A stretch of DNA of 64,000 bases from Saccharum officinarum (GCA_020631735.1 CM036160.1:114000680-114064679), one strand, 5' to 3'. Shown: positions 33,680 through 46,390, counted from the first letter of the stretch. The notes: generated from the sequence alone by a model not told the origin. Program-made: numbers and translations.

Positions 33680-36160
33680 GGCGTGGATTTCTTCTAGTGC
33701 TGTTTTGGTGTAGAAACAAATTATCTGTTCTGTATTGCTAGTAAAATTCAGACGTATTAGCGAAGAGATTTGTTCAGTGTTAAAGGATGTTCAGGCTAGT
33801 CGTTGTATGTTGTGTTCTATATTGTCTAACTATTGTGGAAGTATAATACCAAGTGCTGAACTGAACCATAATGTTGCTTGGTGTGGCCCTAAAAATAGTA
33901 AGCCTAAATTGCATTATAAAAAAACTGGAATGCAGGAGTATGACAGTCTAGCTTTTCTATGATTCCTTGAGCTGGAAGAAGCTTTGAGGTGTGGTTGCCT
34001 TTTGTCAAGGAAATTTTCTATCTATTCCAGGATCTTCTTATAAGCCATATTACTCTTTTCTTTAAGAACCTTTTGTTTTCAGATAGTAGTTCTATGATGA
34101 CCTGGTCTACGCACTATGTTAATAAACAATCACATTCTGATGCAACATTTCAAAGCATGTCATTTACAATTACTTTTTAGATTGTGTCTGCAGTGGGCAG
34201 GGTGAAGAATAATCTTTCAACATATCTGATGATACTGATGCACCTGCTAAGATTCAAACCAATAATGTTAGCCAGACAACATCTGATTACCTGCCAAACG
34301 GACCGTGTCCGTTGATGAAAGCAGGTACAAAATCCTCTTCATCTGGGTTATATTACAGTTACTATCTTCCACTACAAGGTTTCTTTTCATGGTGTAACCT
34401 CAGTTGAACAAAAAATGGTGATGCTTTCTGTTTTAGTTTGTCTTCTCTGCCTACCCTACCCTTAGTTCTTAAAAAAAAGTAACATTAGCATGATAAGCTT
34501 TTTTGTGCTCATAATGAACCTTTGGTTTGAATGCGACAATGCATACATATGTACTAAAGTATTGATACAACAACAGCGGAAGTTTTATTCCTAAGCAAGT
34601 TAGGGTAGGCTAGGGATGAAATCCAACAGAGCAGGCTAAAAAAAGCAGGGTGGTATTAGTAATATTGATAATAGTAGTATTGATTATGGTAAATTGGCCA
34701 TTTATATACTTGATTCAAGTGGTTTCGGATAAAGTTTAACTTTTCAGGGGAAGCTTTTATATTTATTTTGACCTGTAGCTAAGTTCAGTCAAGCCAACCA
34801 CATACTGATTCAGGTTTAGTTTATCTGAGCTCAAGTTCTAATTTTGTTAGTGCTCTGCTCTCAAGTAGAATCCTAGCCCATCCTGCTTGGGACTAGAAGC
34901 GGATTTAGTTGTTTTGCTCTCAATTCAAGCCAAGCTGGTTTAAGCCCTTGCTTGTTTACACTCCTTGCTACATTCACCAGCATGATTCTTTGGTTCTTAT
35001 TAATCCTCAGGTGGACCACCGGTGTTGGTCTAATCATTTTCTCCAATACATGTTCTTCATGTCCACTCTGATTTATTCGAGAGAAAATGTCCGCTCTGAT
35101 TTTTAGTCTTGGTTTTCAACTATCCTCTCTTGTGAAGCTTTATCAACTGCATCAATCATTTTCTCCAATACATGTTCTTCATGTCCACTCTGATTTATTC
35201 GAGAGAAAATGTCCGCTCTGATTTTTAGTCTTGGTTTTCAACTATCCTCTCTTGTGAAGCTTTATCAACTGCGTCACTTCTATTACTTAATCATTACGGT
35301 TCTAATGATGTATTGATTTTGCACTAACATTGGAAATTTGGAATGTACACTCTTCTGGACTGGTCGTTCTGCATGGTTATGTAGCCTGTTGAGACAATGA
35401 CAAACAACTGCACCACAGTCCCAGCCTATGCAAAACATGGACCATGTTCAAACTTGAAAGTGCATTAAAGTATGTGTTGTAATTGTAAGTGGTGTTGGGG
35501 ATGGGAGCATGCGACACTCTAAGAAGCATTAAACAGGAAATAAAAGAATGCTGGTTCCTTTATGGATTATTTGGTTGGTCAAGTCACATATATTGATGGG
35601 AGACAGACCTATGTCAGGCATTACCACTTGGCACACACACCACCAACTTAAAAATATATCTTTGTTGTGTTTACATGCTGCTCGTCCAGAATCTTGGGTT
35701 GCTAAAATAACTGATGTAGAAGGGGAGGTGAAATCTTGCTGTTGACTTCTGCTAATTAACTTGGACTTCAGACGAATCTTGGAACTGTGGACAACGCTAG
35801 TACTAGAATACATAAGTCAGCAACTTCAGGAAGTAGACTAATCCAGCAAATTACCTCATAATCATTTCCTTGAAACGCCAATTAACTCTGTTAAGCATAG
35901 TACACATCTCCTCAAATTGACCTGTTGTCGTAATGACCATTTGATAGCCATAATTGTGTTTCTCTTAAGTTCAAAATGTTGTCGGGCACACAACTACTAT
36001 GCTCATTGTATATGTTCTGTCCCTAGCCCTGCATATCATTATGCATGGTTTCTTAAAATTCTATTCTTCCGTTCAAAATTAGATGGTGTCCACACCGAGG
36101 ATGATCATGCTGTCGGCATCCAAGGCAAGCATAAAAACCAATGCAAGTTTGCAAAGTTAC
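33680..36160. other. SNF12 3' flank and intergenic sequence
   Basis: AT-rich, no recognised gene. A stretch at about 34205-34325 reads SDDTDAPAKIQTNNVSQTTS and is followed by GCAG/GTACAA, so it could be an old exon fragment, but I cannot name it. It contains a 119 bp direct repeat at 35032-35272. Confidence 0.4.
35032..35272. repeat. 119 bp direct repeat (period 122 bp)
   Basis: The sequence from AATCATTTTCTCCAATACAT to TTTATCAACTGC occurs at 35032-35150 and 35154-35272 with only ATC between the copies and no difference seen. A recent local duplication in non-coding DNA. Confidence 0.9.
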
Positions 36161-36163
36161 TTA

Positions 36164-36508
36164 GGGTGTGTTTAGATCCAAAAACTTTTCACGAAAAACT
36201 ACAGTAACGAATTTTGTGGCATATGCATGGAGCATTAAATATAGACGAAAAAAATACTAATTGCACAGTTTGATTAGAAATCACGAGGCGAACGTTTTGA
36301 ATCTAATTAGTCTGTGATTTGACACTAAAGTGCTACAGTACACAGATGTGTTAATGACAGATTAATTAGGCTTAATAAATTCGTCTCACGGTTTCCAGAT
36401 AAACTATGTAATTAGTTTTTTATTAGTATCCGAAAACCCTTTCCGACATCGCACGGAATATTCGATGTGATATTTTCTCAAAAACTTTTCACCCAACTAA
36501 ACCCACCC
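36164..36508. mobile_element. Tourist-like MITE
   Basis: 345 bp. Ends GGGTGTGTTTAGATCC and CCAACTAAACCCACCC are imperfect inverted repeats, and TTA flanks both sides (36161-36163, 36509-36511). Internal TTAATTAGGCTTAATAAATT and TACAGTA words are typical of this grass MITE family. Confidence 0.8.
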
Positions 36509-36590
36509 TTAATCAAAAGCATAAAACAATGCAAGTTGGCAAAATTACTTAATTTGCACCTCAGTATATCCGTCCCTGTCGACTCTGCCG

Positions 36591-36990
36591 TGGTCACGTT
36601 TACTTTTCATCTGCAATAATATGAGATTTAGGTGTTTGGATTAGGGACTCAGGTGTCACATAGAATGTCACATCGAGTGTTCGGATAGTAATAATAAAAT
36701 AAATTACAGAAGTCGTCAGTAATCCACAAGACGAATTTATTAAGACTAATTAATCCGTCATTAGCAATGTTTACTGTAGCACCACATTGTCAAATCATAA
36801 GCTAATTATGCTTAATAAATTTGTCTCGCAAATTAGTCTCAATCTGTGCATTTAGTTTTATAATTAGTCTATATTTAATACTTTAAATTAGTTTCAAACA
36901 TCCGATGTGATAGAGTCTGAAAATTAGGAGGCGAAACTAGACACCCGCTGTGGTCACGTTTACTTTTCATCTGCAATAACATGAGATTTA
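36591..36990. mobile_element. MITE flanked by a 40 bp direct repeat
   Basis: A MITE of about 315 bp (36631-36945) has ends GGTGTTTGGAT and ACTAGACACC. On both sides lies the same 40 bp sequence TGGTCACGTTTACTTTTCAT...ATGAGATTTA (36591-36630 and 36951-36990), with one difference. That is far longer than any target-site duplication. Confidence 0.75.
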
Positions 36991-37026
36991 GCCTATGTGA
37001 TTGTGTGGACGACGATATGTATGCCT

Positions 37027-37149
37027 CCTGTTCGGCTGAGCTTATCAGCACGACTTATCAGCCGTGGAACAGTGTTTTTCTCTCACAGCAAATCAGCCAC
37101 AGCCGGTTTATAAGAAAAAAAAAAAAAAAAAACAGCCTGCCGAACAGGG
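37027..37149. mobile_element. Short MITE with CCTGTTCGGC ends
   Basis: About 123 bp with inverted ends CCTGTTCGGC and GCCGAACAGG, an internal CAGC-rich segment and a long A-run. A related, more decayed sequence lies at 54688-54799. Confidence 0.6.
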
Positions 37150-37599
37150 CCATGATCTCACTATCTCAGAGGTGTAACAAAGTGCCCTCACATTCTATAC
37201 ATGTATTTAATAAGTATATGTAACAATTTACAAAAAAAAAAGTAGATATTTTGATATCTAGCAGTTCTGTAAAAACAACAACAATTATCCAGTTATTGAC
37301 ATTAATTTCATACCTTCACACCGGAATCAAAAAAAAAACTTGCTTTTGTCATGTCGCGCCGTTGTCCTATTCGTATACTTCTATAACATCTTGGTTAATT
37401 AACGACGGATCATGTGCATAGGCGGCATCGAACACATGCAACAAACACATAAGACCATTGCAAGCTGGCATTTGGCAACGGCAGTCTGCGTCTGCACCTC
37501 ATGATCTCCGTTCCGTGCAGGCCTTGTTTGACACTGCTTCAGTACTGAGTACTGGCAGTGTGGTGTAGTGCCGGTGCGTATCGTAACGGACTGCCAGAA
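37150..37599. other. Upstream region of the 37.6 kb CXE
   Basis: AT-rich sequence followed by the likely promoter and 5' leader of the CXE gene. No clear TATA box within 100 bp of the ATG and no other gene recognised. Confidence 0.4.
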
Positions 37600-38657
37600 A
37601 TGGGAGGCTCCGACGACCACGCCCGCCGGACGCCGTCGCTGCCGTGGCCGGTGCGCGTCCAGCTGGCCGCGCTCGCGCTGGCGCACCGCCGGGACGGCAG
37701 CATCCGGCGCCTTCTCTTCTCCCTCGGCGACCTCAAGTCTGGCGCCACGTCCCGCCCGGACGCCTCGGGGGTGCGCTCCGCCGACGTCACCATCGACGCC
37801 TCCCGCGGCCTGTGGGCGCGCGTCTTCTCCCCCTCGCCCACCGCGGACGCCGAGCCGGCGCCCGTTCCCGTCGTCGTCTACTTCCACGGCGGCGGGTTCG
37901 TGCTCTTCTCCGCGGCGTCCCGCCCCTACGACGCCTTCTGCCGCCGGCTGTGCCGCGACCTCCGCGCCGTCGTCGTGTCCGTGAACTACCGCCGGGCACC
38001 CGAGCACCGGTTCCCCGCGGCGTACGACGACGGTGTCGCGGCGCTCCGCTACCTCGACGCCAACGCCGACTCCCTGCCGGTGCCGGCCCACGTCCCCGTC
38101 GACCTCTCCAGCTGCTTCCTCGCGGGCGACAGCGCGGGCGGCAACATCACGCACCACGTGGCGCAGCGCTGGGCGGCGTCATCGCCACCGCCCGCGAACC
38201 TCCGCGTCGCCGGCACCGTCCTGATCCAGCCGTTCTTCGGCGGGGAGGAGCGGACGGCGGCCGAGGTGGCGCTGGACGGGGTGTCCGCGCTGTCGGTGGC
38301 GGCGACGGACCACTACTGGAGGGAGTTCCTGCCGGAGGGCGCCACGCGGGACCACGAGGCCGCGCGCGTGTGCGGCGAGGGCGTCGAGCTCGCCGACGCG
38401 TTCCCCCCGCGATGGTGGTGGTCGGCGGCTTCGACCTGCTCAAGGACTGGCAGGCCAGGTACGTGGAGGCGCTGCGCGGGAAGGGGAAGCCGGTGCGTGT
38501 GGTCGAGTACCCCGACGCCGTCCACGGCTTCCACGCGTTCCCGGAGCTTGCCGACTCCGGCAAGTTCGTGGAGGAGATGAAGCTGTTCGTCCAAGAGCAC
38601 AGGTCCACCAACACCGAGCGTGCCGCGGAATTTGATGTAAAACTGGTGCAAAATTGA
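37600..38657 (+). pseudogene. Carboxylesterase CXE paralogue, one-base frameshift
   Basis: Intronless plant CXE, clearly a paralogue of the duplicated genes (MGGSDDHARRTPSLPWPVRV, SIRRLLFSLGDLKSGAT). Oxyanion motif HGGG is at 96-99 and nucleophile Ser178 in GDSAGGN. The frame fails near codon 269: TTCCCCCCGCGATGG has six C where the family sequence AFPPAMVVV needs seven. Translation then reads out of frame to a stop near 38580. The correct C-terminus (MVVVGGFDLLKDWQARYVE, with Asp, then VHGFHAFPE with His) continues in the next frame to TGA at 38655-38657. It lacks the retroelement tail of the duplicated copies and ends after LFVQEH plus ~17 residues. A polyadenylation-like AATAAA lies at 38700. 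One base in a C-run could also be a sequencing or assembly error. Confidence 0.9.
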
Positions 38658-38705
38658 ATCCACACACTTGTGCTTCGCCGTACGTTATTGTACTTTGTCA
38701 ATAAA

Positions 38706-39092
38706 AGGGCGCTGGTATGATAGCTCATGTCAAGACACATTTCCTTCAATATGAGCCGTGTCTACGTACGTTTCTCATTGTTTCCATTCAGATGAAATCA
38801 TCGAGCAGCTCAGCTCGGCGTTGCCAGACGAAATAATCAGACTTCACAAGTGAAACAACTCAGGATGCACCATCTGGTTGCATTGCATATTTGCATGAGA
38901 ACCTTTATGCACCCATTGCAAACGCAGCGCAAGTTAACATTCAAATTGAGAAATACCGCAACCAGCTATACATACCAAGAAGAGTTTGCATGGCATATCG
39001 CATATAAGGTGCAAGTCTGCAGAAACAAGGGCATTTTATTTCGACCCGGTCTTCAAAGTTACACTTTGGATATTGATTTCACATGAAACTAA
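38706..39092. other. Intergenic sequence
   Basis: 3' flank of the CXE pseudogene; nothing recognised. Confidence 0.4.
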
Positions 39093-39331
39093 GGCCTTGT
39101 TTAGATTGAAAAAAAATTCAAACCGATGAATAGTAGCACTTTCGTCTTATTTGACAAATATTGTCCAATCGTGGATCAACTAGGCTCAAAAGATTCATCT
39201 CGTGATTTCCAACTAAACTGTATAATTAGTTATTTTTTTACCTATATTTAATACTCTATGCAAGCGGCTAAAAATTGATGTGACGGAGAGAGTGAAAAAA
39301 CTTGGAATTTTGAGGGGAACTAAACAAGGCC
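39093..39331. mobile_element. Tourist-like MITE (GGCCTTGTTTAG family)
   Basis: 239 bp with ends GGCCTTGTTTAGATT and AACTAAACAAGGCC, flanked by TAA on both sides (39090-39092, 39332-39334). Related copies are at 47202-47434 and 48239-48478, and a decayed one at about 50740-50937. Confidence 0.85.
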
Positions 39332-39661
39332 TAACATTGTATGAACGACCGAAGGAACATCTATGAAGCAAGCAACCAAGGGACTGAAAACCCAGGAGAG
39401 TTTGCATGCAGTTCCAAATAGAGATATATAGTAGTAAAACAGGCACACTTCGATTACAAGTGCTTCACAAAGAGTCAAAGATGGCATAAATGAGAACTTG
39501 AGCTTCTTTCCATTGCAGTTCAAAATAGAGGTGGTGTATGCGGTCGATCCTAAAACAATGCTCGACCCAATCTTATTGGGCTGGAAAAAACAGAGAATGA
39601 ACTCGTGTCAAAATGTTCCAAGTCAACAGGCAACAACACCAAGCACGGCTTGAGAAAAAGT
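39332..39661. other. 3' flank of the gamma carbonic anhydrase gene
   Basis: Contains the 3' untranslated region of the minus-strand gene. No separate feature recognised. Confidence 0.5.
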
Positions 39662-42600
39662 TCAGCGGGCAACGGCCTTCTGAGCATTGTGTGGGAGGAT
39701 GTTGTCGGGAAGGATGAGCTCCGGTGGAATCTCACGGACCACCCCAAGCATCGAGTCGTACTCCTCATCTTTGTGTGCATACTTCTTCCTCAGCATCTTC
39801 TCGAGCTCAATCTCGTCAAAGCTCTTGGAGTTCTCGGCTGCATGGACCTGGGCTAAGTTGATATAGTTGGTCGCTGATTGGGAGATGAACGCAATCTCCT
39901 CTTCTGTAAGCTTCCTTAGGAACTTGGCAGGATTACCGACCCAAACCTGATAGTGTTAAGAAACAGAAATTTCAGCAAGAAAATCACATAAATGAGGATT
40001 CTTTCTTTTTTAAGAAAAAAATATGCAGACTTCAATATAGCATAAGCTTCCAAGTTCTGATCGGAACATGCCACTTGCAGAATAAACATGCCAACGACAT
40101 TTTTGGGTAGTCACTCCCAATAGTAAAGATAATCAATACTTCATAGATTTATGAAATTATGTTGTAAAGTAAGGCATTCTAAGCTTCTAACTGTAATGTT
40201 GTCTGCAAAATACATGTGCTCCAAGTTTCTTCTAAGCCTCTAACAAAGCAACATTGGACTGTACTCTTCAGAGCAGGAGCATGCAGATAACTAAAATCTT
40301 CCAAACAAATTAGTTTTGAAGCTGGTAAAAAAAAGCACGCACACGAACACTGGCATTGAACCTAAAAAAGGTCTAAGCATAGTGTCAGACACTCTTTGTT
40401 TCTGACTGCAATAGTTCCTTGCCGGAAAAAGAATGTACTATAAGGTTCTATGCCACAAAAATGGGTTGTGGTATTCTTTTTGGGAAAGGAGCATGCACAT
40501 GACTAATCTTCCAAATATTATGATCTTAGTTCCATCTTAGTAGTATGAAGAACATTAGCTAATACTACTGTTAAATAATGAAATTCTTGCAACTAAATGC
40601 ATATTGCTCATACATCAAAGTGGAAAATAGCTTGATGAGAACATAAGTAAATAACCTCTCCAGAAGGAATCCTTGTATTCTGCTTAACAAGAGATCCTGT
40701 GCCAACCATGCTGTGCTTTTCAACCACCACTCCATCAAGCAGAGTGGCACCCATACCAACGAAAGCTTCATCCTCAATGGTGCATGCATGTAATACAGCA
40801 CTATGGCCTGTAAGAAATACAGTTTGGCCAGTTGTATAAATTTAGTCGATCATCCAGACAAAATGAAGCTCCACATTTAGCAGCAATACACAAAAAGGTT
40901 ATTTACTGACCCACTGTAACATTGCTTCCAATTATGGTTGGGAGGACCTTCCCGCTAAAGTTAGTTTTTGCAACATGTACAAGGGAATTATCTTGTATAT
41001 TAGTACCAGATCCGATATGAATGCTGTTGACATCACCTGAAGACAAGAATAAAAAGCAAGCAAAATTTTACATGCACAGAAATTGAATTCAGATAGTAAA
41101 TGCACAGAAACTATATTGCATTCTCGTCACATTGACTAGTAGTGATGGAGAATGTCAATCACATGATAACCCAGTCCTAGATGTATTTAACAAACCCCAC
41201 TCTCCGACAAAGTTGCTGATGTCCATCCAAAAATGAAACTATGTGATGCTTCGATAATAAATCATTGCAAGCTGTAAATTTTGAGATTGCCTTAAATTTG
41301 TGCAGATTAGCACAGTATACTCTTCCTCAATATTTGAATGCCAATCACTACAGGTTTGAATCTTAAGGCAGCTATTTTTTGATGTACTAGCCAAAGTGAT
41401 AAACAAGTATACATTGAACACCTTCTCTTGGGTGGAATATTAACTTTTCAGTAACAGATTGTGGTGATGCAACAGGGCCTAACCCTGACAAACTTGAAAC
41501 TGACAGAAAAATTGATAGCTACTAATAATGAATCAAGTGATTATTTCTAAGTACACTTATTTCTTAGAAATATTTGTATATTTGGAAATCTAACAGCAGT
41601 TCACCTGTATGTATGATAGTGTCCTACCACATACAAAGAATTACTCTGGTAGTAAACTAAATGTTTCCCACTGCTTAGTTTCATTGGTATGTCGGATATA
41701 CTGTGTGCAACATAATATTCTGCTGCACAGCTCTGTGTTAACGACCATGACCACTAAATGAAAAACACCGAAGGAAACCATCATGACTATGAGCATTGCA
41801 GCTCAAAGAACATCTATCATGTAAAAAACATACTGTCCAAGGGTTTACCTCTCAATATGGATCCATACCAGATTGATGATCCATGCCCAATCTCAACATC
41901 ACCAATGACTGCTGCACTGGGAGCAACAAACACGTCTCTATGGATCCTTGGCTCTTTCTCAAAAATGTTCATGATTGTACGATGCCTTGAAACTGAAAAT
42001 AGCATACAAAAGGGTAACCAACCAGTCAGCAACTAATGTCTTCGCACATCACAGAAGTCATAAGTGCATGATCGACTCTAAAATGATAAATGGAGTTAAG
42101 TGCAAGGCACTTAAAAAATCACAGACACACATTCCTCATCATTGTGCCAACTGCCAAAATCACGCAGATACCTGGTAATTCACCAGTTGTGCATTATGAT
42201 GATGCTAGGGAAGAGATAATTGCATACAAGATCACTTGAAACATGAATGCTAGCTGGACATATCAACAAGAGATAGTACGATTGTGTTAACCAATTCCTG
42301 TTGCACATGAGTTCCACAGGAAAAAATAGTGACTGCAATGGCAACATTTCACGAATGTGTGATAGCATTGGAAACAAACATATACCATATAAAAGGGGCA
42401 TGGTAGTTTAATGTAAACTGTAAAAGAAATGCTCATTTTAGCTTTATTCAGATGATCAAAGCACATTACGCATATCCATAGCTAATCCATCCTTCACGAA
42501 TACTGTTTCAGCTTTATTCTCTCACTTTGGGCACAGCCCCAAGTGTGGGAACAACGAAGAACGCGGTCGCCACTGAATCATCCTGATCTGGCTCTAGCAG

Positions 42601-42894
42601 GTCCTAAAAGACGAACAGCATGAACTGACCGATGGCATACAGCTACCTCTGCGCCGCATCGAAATGATTAGACGAGGACCCGATCCCATCCTTTGTGAGT
42701 GAAGAAAACAGCCACAGGGTGGGGCGAGGAGGCGGAGGAGAAGGGGAGAGAGACGGAGCGGGAGGAGGCGGACGCGTACCCTGCTCCTCGACGCGGAGGC
42801 CGCCCTGGATGGTGGATCCGAGGCGGTCCATGGCCTGCCCCGTGCCCCGGATCCACTTGCCCACCGTGAAGATCGCGCGCCCCAGGGTACCCAT
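39662..42894 (-). CDS. GAMMACA1: Gamma carbonic anhydrase, mitochondrial (complex I subunit), 5 exons
   Basis: Minus strand. Exons 42780-42894, 41849-41992, 40911-41036, 40656-40807 and 39662-39946, all with GT-AG introns, sum to 822 bp and encode 273 residues, the normal family length. The protein belongs to the trimeric left-handed beta-helix gamma-CA family, which forms the matrix-exposed domain of plant mitochondrial complex I. It starts MGTLGRAIFTVGKWIRGTGQ, an organelle-targeting type N-terminus. Then SRHRTIMNIFEKEPRIHRDV and hexapeptide repeats VAPSAAVIGDVEIGHGSSIW, IGSGTNIQDNSLVHVAKTNF, VGHSAVLHACTIEDEAFVGM and GVVVEKHSMVGTGSLVKQNT. The C-terminal helix follows. The His of NSLVHV and of GHSAVLH are the metal-ligand positions of the family. 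No lesion seen. GAMMACA1 versus 2 was not resolved. Confidence 0.95.
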
Positions 42895-43240
42895 GCCTCC
42901 TCCTGCTACTGCCGCCCGCTCGCTTCCTCCTCCGCTTGCTCGGATGGGTGGGGGCTTGCCGCCGGCCGCCGCACGCGCGGGTGGGGGTTTAATGGCGTCA
43001 GGAGGCGAGACGGGGGAAGAGAGAGAAGAGGATGCAGGAGGCGATGGCTGCCTGCGGAAGGGGCAGTGGCCACTACACTGTAGGGGAGAGGAGGCCGGGC
43101 GGTCGATGGACCTGGGCCCTGAAATGTTGGGCTGCTTTGTTTGCTGTCCAGTTCCACGATTTAACTAAAGGGCCTACGCTTATTAAAAAAAATTAAAGGG
43201 CCTATGTAATGACCCAAACAGTTCAAGAAGGAAATGGATA
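42895..43240. promoter_or_regulatory. Promoter/5' region of the gamma carbonic anhydrase gene
   Basis: GC-rich near the ATG, with antisense-looking frames that are compositional by-products. It becomes AT-rich beyond 43150, where the foldback element begins. Confidence 0.4.
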
Positions 43241-46200
43241 CAGCTATGGGAAAATTTCATTTTACTGCCATGTTCTGAATTTTCTCATAGAACTTCAAAA
43301 TTGGATATGCTGCCGCTCTCAACTCTTAAAATTATTTAAATTAACTCCCTATCAAGTTAGAAGTGGTCTTTAAGTAATTTTTATATAATTAAAAAAACCC
43401 AACAAATACCTGATAAGGTTCTTAAAACCATGAAAGATGCCTCTAAGCTTCTAAAAATTATGAGAAAACTCTTTAGAGATAGATTGGGACATGAGAGATC
43501 TAGATAAAATATTTAGAGCTCATCAAAATATATCTATAAGGTTTCAAAGATTAGATTTAGCTCTAGGAAAATAGAAACACATTTAGACAAATGTGGAAAT
43601 TCCCAAAACATTCTAATTGATGTCTAAATGCATTTTTAAAAAATTCTCCACAACAAAAATATGTGACGAAATTAGCGAATAAAACATACATTTAATTTTA
43701 AATGCAATCATGCTGGTTGCATATTATGTTTTTGTTGTAGAAAGTTTTCAAAATGGTTCAACATTGATTAACATGCTTTGGGAAATTTCCATATTTTATA
43801 GATGTTTTTATTTTTTTCCAGTGCTAATTTTTTTGGAAGTTTTAGAGACACTTTCATGATAAATATTGAACTTGGGTTTGTTGTACCCAATCTATATACA
43901 GGGCTTTTCTCATAATTTTGAGAAGCTTAGAGATATTTTACATTGTTTAAAAACCTTAATATTTGTTTGCTGATATTATAAGGTCCTAGATGGCTAGAGG
44001 GGGGTGAATAGCCTATAAAAAATTCTACAAAAACCACTAAGCAAGCTTGTTAGAATAACAAACGGCGTAAAGCGAGTTTTGCTTAGCCAAAGGTTGTGAT
44101 GCAAGCCTCCTATCCACAAGTCTAGTAGATTATGATCTCTAGTTCACACAAAAGTTATGTCACTAATTTTACACTAGAGAACAAGCTAACAAAACTACTA
44201 GCAAAGGTACCACTAGAGCTACACAAGATAATCTAGTAAAAGTAAATGCAAGAGAGAGGATTGTGATTCTTATACCGACGGTGGAGTGAAGATGTTGCTA
44301 ATCACCAAGATGATATACAAACAATCAATATTGACAACAACACAATATGAAGACCAATCACCGGGAGACAAGAGACACAGTATTTTTGTTCACCCGGTGT
44401 TCACTTGTGCACCGACAAGCTACATCACCGGTTGTGTCGACCAACACTTAGATGGTTTCCCGGTGTGACCCTCAAGTCACTTGCCCCTCAAGGCACGCCC
44501 CGCAAGGCACCGCAAGACACTACTCTCAAGTGAGGTAACTCAATGACACGCGCATTTCACTAGAGTTGCTTTTGGCGTCCCGCCGAGAAAAGCACAAGAA
44601 CCTCTCACAATCAACCGGAGGTGGCCAAGAACAATCACCTTTTCTTGCCAACGCCTCCAACAATCTCCAAGCCGGCTAGGAGCGGTACTCTCCAAGAGTA
44701 ACAAGAAATCCACCGGCTAAACCACCCACAAGTGCCACTAGATGCCCTCAAGCTATGCAATGCACTTTGGGATCACTCAATCTCACTTTTGATTTGCAAT
44801 CAAGCAAGAGAGATGAGTGGGAGGAGAAGCTTTTGCTCAAAGGATGCACAAGAGTGTTAGAAATGCCAAGCGACCTCCCCAAGGGCCGGCCAACGAATAT
44901 TTATAAGCATCCCATACAAATAGAGTCGTTGCTACTCCACTGAGCGTTTTTCGCGAGCGACCGGACGTGCCGATCGAAACTGACCGGACGCGCTTCACCG
45001 CGTCCGGTCGCCCTGCGCCGTCCACGTGTCCCTCGAATTTCAACTGCGACTGCCAGATCCTCCAACGGTCACTGCGTGCCAACGGTCAAACGCGACGACC
45101 GGACGCGCCGCTCAAACGACCGGACGCGCCGAACGCACAGTGCCGCGCACCCGCGACGCAACGATCGGACGCGCTCCACGCAACGACCGGACACGACAGT
45201 GCCAGCGTCCGGTCGGAGTCCAGTAAGCTCCCTTCGCGACCGGACGCGTCTGATCACGTGTGACCAGACGCGCCGCGCGTCCGCTTAGCCCTTCGCCACA
45301 CACTGTTCCTCTGGGTGCCCGACCAGACGCTCCGGTCTCGCGAGTGACCGGACGCGGTGGTTGTAAACCCTAGCCCGCGCGTCTGACTGCTGCGCTGTAC
45401 TGACCGGACGCGTCCGGTCAAACCGTGACCGCGTCCGGTGCAGCGTCCGATCACCCTGGTGATCTTCGTTCGCCTCCGTTACTTTTCCGACTTCCGGCGT
45501 AGTGGAAAATAGGCATTTCATTTCCCCGAAATCGCCTGAATCCCGCGCTCGCACGCTCGGAGGGAGAGAGGAACCCAAACCCCTCTCTACCCGCAAACCA
45601 TAGCGCGACCAACGCCACCTTTGCAAATGTGCCAACACCATCAAGTGTACATCTCCATGTGCTTGTGTGTTACCTTTTTCTCAATCATTTTCAAAGGTTT
45701 TCCAGTTAGCTCACTAGGCCCTACATGCAATGCACTTCATGAATTCACCTAGTGGCACCCGTGCGTCGAATAACCGATAAGACTTCCCCTCTTAATAGTT
45801 CGGCTATCGACCCTAAACCACTCACACCCTCTATGGTGTCTTGAGTGCAAAACAAAATGGCCCTATGGTTATACCTTTGCCTTGAGCCAATTTTGTTTCT
45901 CCAAATGATATGATCCACTTCATATCATCACATGACCGTCTCGATCCATCGACCTTGACTTTACTTGCTCTTCACCGTTGCATCGGTCCGTCGGCGCCAA
46001 GTCTTGCTCAAGCTTCACCATCGCATGGTCCTTCGCTTCGAAGCCTCGACTTGCCCTTCACCTTCACAACCGGTCCATCGAGCCAAGCTTCATCTTGGTC
46101 TTCACCATCTTGGTCATATGAGTCAATGTCATGTCTCATATTCAATGACCACCTTTATCTAAATTATCCACTTAGATACAAAGGTTAGTCCTAGATTTTA

Positions 46201-46390
46201 TCAATTAGCCAAAACCAAACTAGGGACTTTCAGATATTTTAAACTAAAAAAATACGAAAACAACTCCAAATCAGAGCAGTGAAATAATTTAGATATTTTC
46301 TAGGGTTCAGGGGATAAGATATTTGATTTTAGAGTTTGAGGATAAAAATGAGACTATGACAATAACACTTTTTTGTGAATCTCATCGCTC
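43240..46390. mobile_element. Foldback element split by a solo LTR
   Basis: Left arm 43240-43690 and right arm 43720-43976 plus 46238-46390 are inverted copies. For example CTAAGCTTCTAAAAATTATG (left) pairs with CATAATTTTGAGAAGCTTAG (right), and GGAAATTCCCAAAACATTCT pairs with the CATGCTTTGGGAAATTTCC region near 43778. The centre is near 43700. The right arm continues after the solo LTR at 43977-46232. Without the LTR the element is about 0.9 kb and non-coding. Exact ends are uncertain. Confidence 0.7.
43977..46232 (-). mobile_element. Solo LTR of a Sirevirus relative
   Basis: 2256 bp starting TATAAGGTCCTAGATGG (the family start TG is mutated to TA) and ending GGGACTTTCA. It is flanked by the 5 bp target duplication GATAT (43972-43976, 46233-46237). 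The start resembles the full Sirevirus LTR in the same orientation (GAGGGGGGTGAAT). A CCGGACGCG / GCGTCCGGT cluster lies at 44955-45450. No internal region remains, so it arose by recombination between the LTRs of a full element. Confidence 0.85.

Noticed and set aside
34205..34325. Possible exon reading SDDTDAPAKIQTNNVSQTTS downstream of SNF12
   Set aside because: It ends at a plausible donor, but a stop lies just upstream in frame and I cannot identify the protein; too weak to call.
37399..38157. 252-codon antisense frame over the CXE paralogue
   Set aside because: Shadow of the GC-rich CXE coding strand; Arg/Gly/Glu/Val-rich with no domain.
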